Translations under genes and position numbers: made by a program
Shown: positions 7,083 through 10,769 of the stretch, in pieces
Layout: each line of letters opens with the position of its first letter
Position numbering within the stretch: the stretch's first letter is position 1
Origin: Candidatus Cloacimonadota bacterium
GTDB taxonomy: Bacteria > Cloacimonadota > Cloacimonadia > Cloacimonadales > TCS61
Length of the DNA stretch: 10,769 bases
Assembly (NCBI GenBank): GCA_014382915.1
Contig: JACNIV010000338.1
Location: 1 to 10,769 of the forward strand
Reading direction: 5' to 3'
Notes under the pieces: generated by a model
What the model was told of the DNA's origin: nothing
Seen by the model: the letters and a program-made list of their open reading frames with translations, nothing else
The model's database searches: none

Positions 7083-8418
7083 ACTAACCAATGTATTAGT
7101 TATTGACGATGATAAACATATACGTGATGCATGCCGTCAAATCCTTGTCAAAGACCATTATGACGTGACTGAAGCTGAAGATGGGCTTCAAGGTCTGGAG
7201 TTTCTGAAAAATAAGGTTTATGATATTGTTATCCTTGATTTGAAAATGCCGGGTATTAGTGGTATTAGTGTCTTGAAAAAGATAAAAGAGAATTATCCTG
7301 ATACAGTTGTAATTGTTATTACCGGATATGCTACAGTTGAATCGGCAGTGGAAGCTATGAAAATTGGTGCTAATGATTTTCTTCCCAAACCTTTTACACC
7401 AGATGCATTAAGAGTAATTATAAAACGTATGGTTGAAAAAAGAACACTTTTAATAGAGAATATCTATCTTCGCGATCAGTTAGATTCATATATTGGAATG
7501 GATGAGTTCATCGGTGAAAGTAAACCAATGATAAAAATAAAAGAATTGATAAGAAGAGTAGGTCCATCTGATAGTACAGTTTTAATTTCAGGTGAGAGTG
7601 GAACAGGAAAAGAACTGGTTGCCAGAGCAATTCATCGAAACAGCTCACGAAAAAATAAACCTTTTGTAACTATAGATTGCGGAAGCCTGGTGGAAACCCT
7701 TTTTGAGAGTGAACTTTTTGGACACGTTAAGGGTTCATTCACAGGAGCAATTGCTTCCAAACATGGAAAATTTGAGTTGGCGAATACCGGAACTCTTTTT
7801 TTTGACGAAATTGGAAATATCGGTACGAATATTCAGGGGAAACTCCTGCGAGCAATTCAGGAAAGTGAAATTACGAAAGTTGGAAGTAACCAGACAGTAA
7901 AAATTGATGTTCGAATTATTTCAGCAACAAATATAGATCTTGTCGAAGGCATTAAAGAAGATACATTCCGTGAAGACCTGTTTTACAGGTTAGCTGTGAT
8001 ACCTATAGATTTACCCTCACTTCGTTTCCGAAAAGATGATATTCCTTCCCTGGTAAATTATTTTTTGAATAAATATAACCAAAAAAGAGGAAAAAAAATA
8101 AAATCAATTTCCCCAAAGGCTATGCAAGCTCTTATTGATTATGATTGGCCCGGAAATGTAAGGGAATTGCAAAATACAATCGAACGTTCAGTTGTACTTA
8201 CTAAAAGTGATATTATAGAGCCAACAGATATTTTTCATTTTTCATTTGTTAGTTTAAAAAACTATTCCACTACTTTAGCTTCTGCTGAAAAAGAACACAT
8301 AATAAAAATTTTAAGAGAATGTAATTGGAATAAAAGTAAAGCAGCAAATTTGCTCAAAATTGACCGTAAAACATTACGTCAGAAGATCGATAAATATAAA
8401 TTAGAATCTGGAGATTAA
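7075..8418 (+). CDS. NtrC-family sigma54-dependent response regulator
   Basis: A 447-residue cytoplasmic transcription activator. The REC domain (1-120) has the acidic cluster IDDD, phospho-Asp55 in ILDLKMPG, Thr in VITGYAT and Lys in FLPKPF. The AAA+ sigma54-contact domain (about 140-380) shows Walker A GESGTGKE (Lys179), the sigma54-binding loop as GSFTGA (220-225, instead of the usual GAFTGA), Walker B TLFFDEI (Asp244, Glu245) and the arginine-finger region FREDLFYRLAV. A Fis-type helix-turn-helix ends the protein (about 400-443, NWNKSKAANLLKIDRKTLRQKI). GAGGAG at 7065-7070 is the ribosome binding site, inside the kinase gene, so the pair is translationally coupled. Its likely partner is the upstream kinase, and its likely target is the sigma54-type promoter at 8555-8570 just downstream. 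The Ser in the GSFTGA loop is a mild variant. Confidence 0.96.
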   Translation: MDRLTNVLVIDDDKHIRDACRQILVKDHYDVTEAEDGLQGLEFLKNKVYDIVILDLKMPGISGISVLKKIKENYPDTVVIVITGYATVESAVEAMKIGANDFLPKPFTPDALRVIIKRMVEKRTLLIENIYLRDQLDSYIGMDEFIGESKPMIKIKELIRRVGPSDSTVLISGESGTGKELVARAIHRNSSRKNKPFVTIDCGSLVETLFESELFGHVKGSFTGAIASKHGKFELANTGTLFFDEIGNIGTNIQGKLLRAIQESEITKVGSNQTVKIDVRIISATNIDLVEGIKEDTFREDLFYRLAVIPIDLPSLRFRKDDIPSLVNYFLNKYNQKRGKKIKSISPKAMQALIDYDWPGNVRELQNTIERSVVLTKSDIIEPTDIFHFSFVSLKNYSTTLASAEKEHIIKILRECNWNKSKAANLLKIDRKTLRQKIDKYKLESGD

Positions 8419-8447
8419 TTCCTCAGCATTGAGGATAAATTCCTCAG
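8417..8447 (+). promoter_or_regulatory. Candidate enhancer (upstream activator) site for the NtrC-like regulator
   Basis: The perfect palindrome CCTCA-GCAT-TGAGG (8421-8434) is followed by a second CCTCAG half-site (8442-8447). The 10-base word AATTCCTCAG occurs at 8417-8426 and 8438-8447, offset by 21 bases or about two helical turns. The site lies about 110-140 bases before the sigma54 promoter, the usual position for dimers of an NtrC-type activator. It overlaps the regulator's stop codon. No T-run follows the palindrome, so a terminator is less likely. Confidence 0.5.
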
Positions 8448-8554
8448 AAGTTAATAATAATTTAGTATTTACTTTCCCGAAATATTAATAAAAACAAACC
8501 GTATTTTACTATATTTTAAAAAGTTAGGGTACTTCCATTTTATCACTGGTTTTG

Positions 8555-8570
8555 TGGTATAGATATTGCC
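8555..8570 (+). promoter_or_regulatory. Sigma54 (-24/-12) promoter
   Basis: TGGTAT-AGATA-TTGCC matches the TGGCAC-N5-TTGCW consensus with the invariant GG and GC exactly ten bases apart. Mismatches are at weaker positions (T for C, T for C, C for W). It is the only such site seen in a gap between genes, and it lies directly after the gene for a sigma54-dependent activator. If the C of GC (8569) is -12, transcription would begin near 8581. Confidence 0.7.
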
Positions 8571-8583
8571 ATATCTTTATAGC

Positions 8584-9696
8584 ATGAAAACAGAAAATGA
8601 TAAGATTTTAATAATTGATGATGAGCAATATATTTGCGATTCCTGTCGTCAGGTTTTCGTTAAAGACGGTTATCAGGTTGATATTGCTAATGATGGTATT
8701 ACAGGATTAAGGAAAATCAAAGAATTAAAACCACACCTTGTTTTTGTGGATCTCAAAATGCCCGGAATGAGTGGAATGGAAGTTCTGGAAGAGATAAAAA
8801 AGATCGATCCCACGATCGTCTCAGTAGTCATAACCGGATATGCTACGATAGAATCAGCAGTGGAAGCAATGAAAAGGGAAGCATGCGATTTCTTACCTAA
8901 ACCATTCAATCCTGATGAACTACGATTAGTTACCGGCAGAGCTTTGAAAAGACGGAAGTTAATTCTCGAAACAAATAGAATACGTGAAGAAAAAGATAGA
9001 ATGAAAGAAAATTTCATCAGTATGGTCTCACATCAGCTTAGAACTCCGCTGGTTGCTGTTCAACAATATTTTGAAGTAATTCTCGGTGGTATGGTGGGTT
9101 CTGTTTCTGAAGAACAAAAAAATATGCTGAATCGCTCAAAAATCCGTATTGATGAATTGATTAGACTTATTAAAGAATGGCTCGACTTTGCCAAAATCGA
9201 TGCAAATAAGCTGGTGTCTGAATTAAAGCCAACAGATTTAATTCCAATCCTATCCAGAATCCCGGATACTTTGCAATCATTAGCTAAACAAAATAATGTA
9301 AATGTAAAAATGGATATTCCGAAAAACCTGGCATTTATATCCGGCAATGTAAATACTCTGGAGCAGGTTTTTCTTAATTTAGTGGAAAATGGTATCAGGT
9401 ATAATATAGATGGTGGGAACGTAACCATCGCAGCACAAATGGAAAACGGGTATGTAAAGGTGGAGATTTCGGATACCGGAATTGGAATTTCTCAACATGA
9501 ATTGCCATTTATATTTGATCAATTCTATCAGGTAAATCCAGGTAATAGAACAGATGGGACTGGTTTGGGTTTATGTATAGTAAAGAGAGTTATTGATGCT
9601 CATTCAGGAGAAATAAAAGTAACAAGTGAACCCGGTAGAGGAACTGTTTTTTCAATTCTTCTGCCAGAAATAAAGGAGGAAAAAAATGAAAGGTAA
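8584..9696 (+). CDS. Soluble REC-histidine kinase (REC-HisKA-HATPase)
   Basis: A 370-residue cytoplasmic protein with no membrane segment. The REC domain (1-122) has IIDDE, phospho-Asp56 in FVDLKMPG, VITGYAT and FLPKPF. A linker helix and HisKA domain follow, with the H-box MVSHQLRTPL (His150), then a HATPase domain with the N-box Asn269 (NLVENGIRYN), G1 DTGIGI (Asp297) and GTGLGLCIV. The start is set at the ATG at 8584, giving MKTENDKILIIDDE. A TTG start at 8566 would add six residues but lies inside the -12 promoter element, so it is rejected. No Shine-Dalgarno precedes 8584. The REC is closely related to that of the upstream NtrC-like regulator (shared CRQ, VKD.Y.V, ESAVEAMK and DFLPKPF.PD.LR). 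It probably receives phosphate from another kinase and modulates its own kinase activity. Confidence 0.92.
   Translation: MKTENDKILIIDDEQYICDSCRQVFVKDGYQVDIANDGITGLRKIKELKPHLVFVDLKMPGMSGMEVLEEIKKIDPTIVSVVITGYATIESAVEAMKREACDFLPKPFNPDELRLVTGRALKRRKLILETNRIREEKDRMKENFISMVSHQLRTPLVAVQQYFEVILGGMVGSVSEEQKNMLNRSKIRIDELIRLIKEWLDFAKIDANKLVSELKPTDLIPILSRIPDTLQSLAKQNNVNVKMDIPKNLAFISGNVNTLEQVFLNLVENGIRYNIDGGNVTIAAQMENGYVKVEISDTGIGISQHELPFIFDQFYQVNPGNRTDGTGLGLCIVKRVIDAHSGEIKVTSEPGRGTVFSILLPEIKEEKNER
9673..9679 (+). promoter_or_regulatory. Strong ribosome binding site for the double-REC gene
   Basis: AAGGAGG lies six bases before the ATG at 9686, inside the end of the kinase gene. This is the strongest such site in the window, and it contrasts with the absence of one before the kinase at 8584. 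Confidence 0.85.
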
Positions 9697-10471
9697 AATT
9701 TTAATGATCGATGATGATGGAGATTTTCGTGAAGCCACATCCAAAATACTCAAATTCAGAGGATATGATGTTGTAACTGCAGCAAACGCAAGAGAAGCCA
9801 GGTTAATGTTGAAAAAGGAAAAACCCGATTTGATCATCCTGGATATAATGCTTCCGGATTATGACGGTTTTTCATTATGCACGGAAATTAAGGAAAACAC
9901 TAACTTCTTTGAAATTCCCATCTTGATTCTAACTTCCGTAAGTGACAAGAAAGCTCAAAAGCAATATGCGGAAAAAATTGCTCTTCATCATCAGGCAGAT
10001 GAATTTGCGGATAAACCCATAGATCCCAAAGAATTGATCGCTCGGGTTCACGGTTTGATCACACGCAGCAAAGCTATCAATTCGGAATTTTCCGACAAGC
10101 CTAAGATATTGTTCATAGATAGTGATCATGATTTTATGCGTTCCATGCGAAATGCTCTGGAAGGAAAAGATTATGAAGTTGAAACTACCGATACTGGAAA
10201 AGGCGGTATAATGATGGTTAAAACCATGTCTCCGCAGTTGATAGTCATTGATCCGATTCTTCCGGATATAGATGGGTTTTCTGTTTGCCGTGAACTGAAA
10301 TCCGATAAAAAGACATTTAATATTCCCATTCTTATGGTTACTGCTTTCACTACACAATTGAGTGAACCTGACTTTGCCAAAACCCTGGCTGCAAATCATA
10401 AAGTGGATGAATTCATACAAAAACCCATAAGACCCGAACAGCTTCTGGAAAAAATACACAAGTATGCTTAA
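9686..10471 (+). CDS. Double response-regulator receiver (REC-REC) protein
   Basis: A 261-residue soluble protein made of two REC domains with no output domain. REC1 (about 4-125) has MIDDDGDF, phospho-Asp53 in ILDIMLPD, ILTS and ADKPI. REC2 (about 134-261) keeps Asp189 in VIDPILPD, the Thr in MVTAF and the Lys in IQKPI. Its acidic pair reads FIDSD (Asp145, Ser146), so one Mg2+-binding acid is replaced by Ser. Both domains have a stretch between the Thr and Lys motifs (e.g. SDKKAQKQYAEKIALHHQADEF) about five residues longer than the usual REC. The gene overlaps the kinase by 11 bases and the next REC gene by eight. It probably acts as a phosphate carrier or sink, or as a protein-interaction switch, for the adjacent kinase. 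Confidence 0.9.
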   Translation: MKGKILMIDDDGDFREATSKILKFRGYDVVTAANAREARLMLKKEKPDLIILDIMLPDYDGFSLCTEIKENTNFFEIPILILTSVSDKKAQKQYAEKIALHHQADEFADKPIDPKELIARVHGLITRSKAINSEFSDKPKILFIDSDHDFMRSMRNALEGKDYEVETTDTGKGGIMMVKTMSPQLIVIDPILPDIDGFSVCRELKSDKKTFNIPILMVTAFTTQLSEPDFAKTLAANHKVDEFIQKPIRPEQLLEKIHKYA

Positions 10472-10769
10472 TCCAAAAATCTTATTTATCGACGATGATT
10501 CGGATTTTCGAATGTCGGTTCAAATCATTCTTGAAAGCAAAGATTATGATGTGATTACAGCATCAAATGGTAGGGAAGGATTTACAAAAGCAAAATCAGA
10601 AAAACCGGATCTGATCATATTGGATATTATGCTCCCGGATGGGGATGGTTTTTCAATCTGCAGAGAACTGAAAGAAACTCCTGAAACTTTTCAAATACCT
10701 GTTATTATCCTTACTTCTATGAGTAAAAAAAAGGGGAACAGTTATGCTGATGTAATTGCTTACTGCCAT
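10464..10769 (+). CDS. Response-regulator receiver (REC) protein, 3' end cut by window edge
   Basis: The first 102 codons are visible and remain open at the right edge. MLNPKILFIDDDSDFR holds the acidic cluster. Phospho-Asp54 lies in ILDIMLPDGDG, and ILTS marks the conserved Ser/Thr position; the Lys motif is beyond the window. It is clearly similar to REC1 of the preceding gene (YDV.TA.N.RE, EKPDLIILDIMLPD.DGFS.C.E.KE), which indicates tandem duplication. The residues after ILTS (MSKKKGNSYADVIAY) resemble the long loop of that protein. The ATG at 10464 overlaps the preceding stop by eight bases and has no clear ribosome binding site of its own, so translation is probably coupled. What follows the REC domain cannot be seen. 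Confidence 0.88.
   Translation, partial: MLNPKILFIDDDSDFRMSVQIILESKDYDVITASNGREGFTKAKSEKPDLIILDIMLPDGDGFSICRELKETPETFQIPVIILTSMSKKKGNSYADVIAYCH

Noticed and set aside
8421..8434. CCTCAGCATTGAGG as a terminator after the NtrC-like gene
   Set aside because: The stem is only five bases and no T-run follows; the repeated half-site fits a protein-binding site better.
8566..8583. TTG start giving a six-residue longer REC-kinase
   Set aside because: The TTG is part of the -12 promoter element, and the added residues precede the normal start of a REC domain.

Overview
The window is AT-rich DNA with a bacterial gene style: ATG starts, AAGGAG-type ribosome binding sites and 4 to 11 base gene overlaps. 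It comes from a Gram-negative organism, because it encodes an OmpA-type peptidoglycan-binding protein behind a signal peptide. The selA gene, the CPA2 antiporter with an EIIA partner, and many NtrC/REC/Cache proteins would suit an anaerobe of a Cloacimonadota-like or other FCB-group lineage. That placement is an impression from gene style and is weak.

Region 1 (1-1940, minus strand): a CPA2-type cation/proton antiporter followed, in overlap or near-overlap, by a PTS EIIA-like regulator that runs off the left edge. Region 2 (1941-2434): an intergenic stretch with two divergent promoter-like elements built on the same 13-base word, a tRNA-Arg(ACG), and a gene-free stretch with short ACGGAT repeats. 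Region 3 (2435-3826): selA, encoding the bacterial selenocysteine synthase.

Region 4 (3865-8418, plus strand): a tight four-gene run. It encodes a small exported coiled-coil protein, an exported helical protein with an OmpA C-terminal domain, a membrane histidine kinase with a double Cache-like sensor, and an NtrC-family sigma54-dependent response regulator.

Region 5 (8419-10769, plus strand): a second signalling run. It encodes a soluble REC-histidine kinase, a protein of two REC domains, and a further REC protein cut by the right edge.

The main observation is in the 147-base gap between regions 4 and 5. A -24/-12 (sigma54) promoter with exact GG-N10-GC spacing lies just before the REC-kinase gene. 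About 110-140 bases upstream of it is a CCTCA/TGAGG palindrome with a 10-base direct repeat offset by 21 bases, which looks like an enhancer site for the regulator encoded next door. The -12 element is so close to the ATG that the predicted transcript would be almost leaderless. The sequence therefore suggests a layered circuit: Cache kinase to NtrC-like activator to sigma54 promoter to a second, REC-rich module. The REC domains of the activator and of the second kinase are close paralogues.
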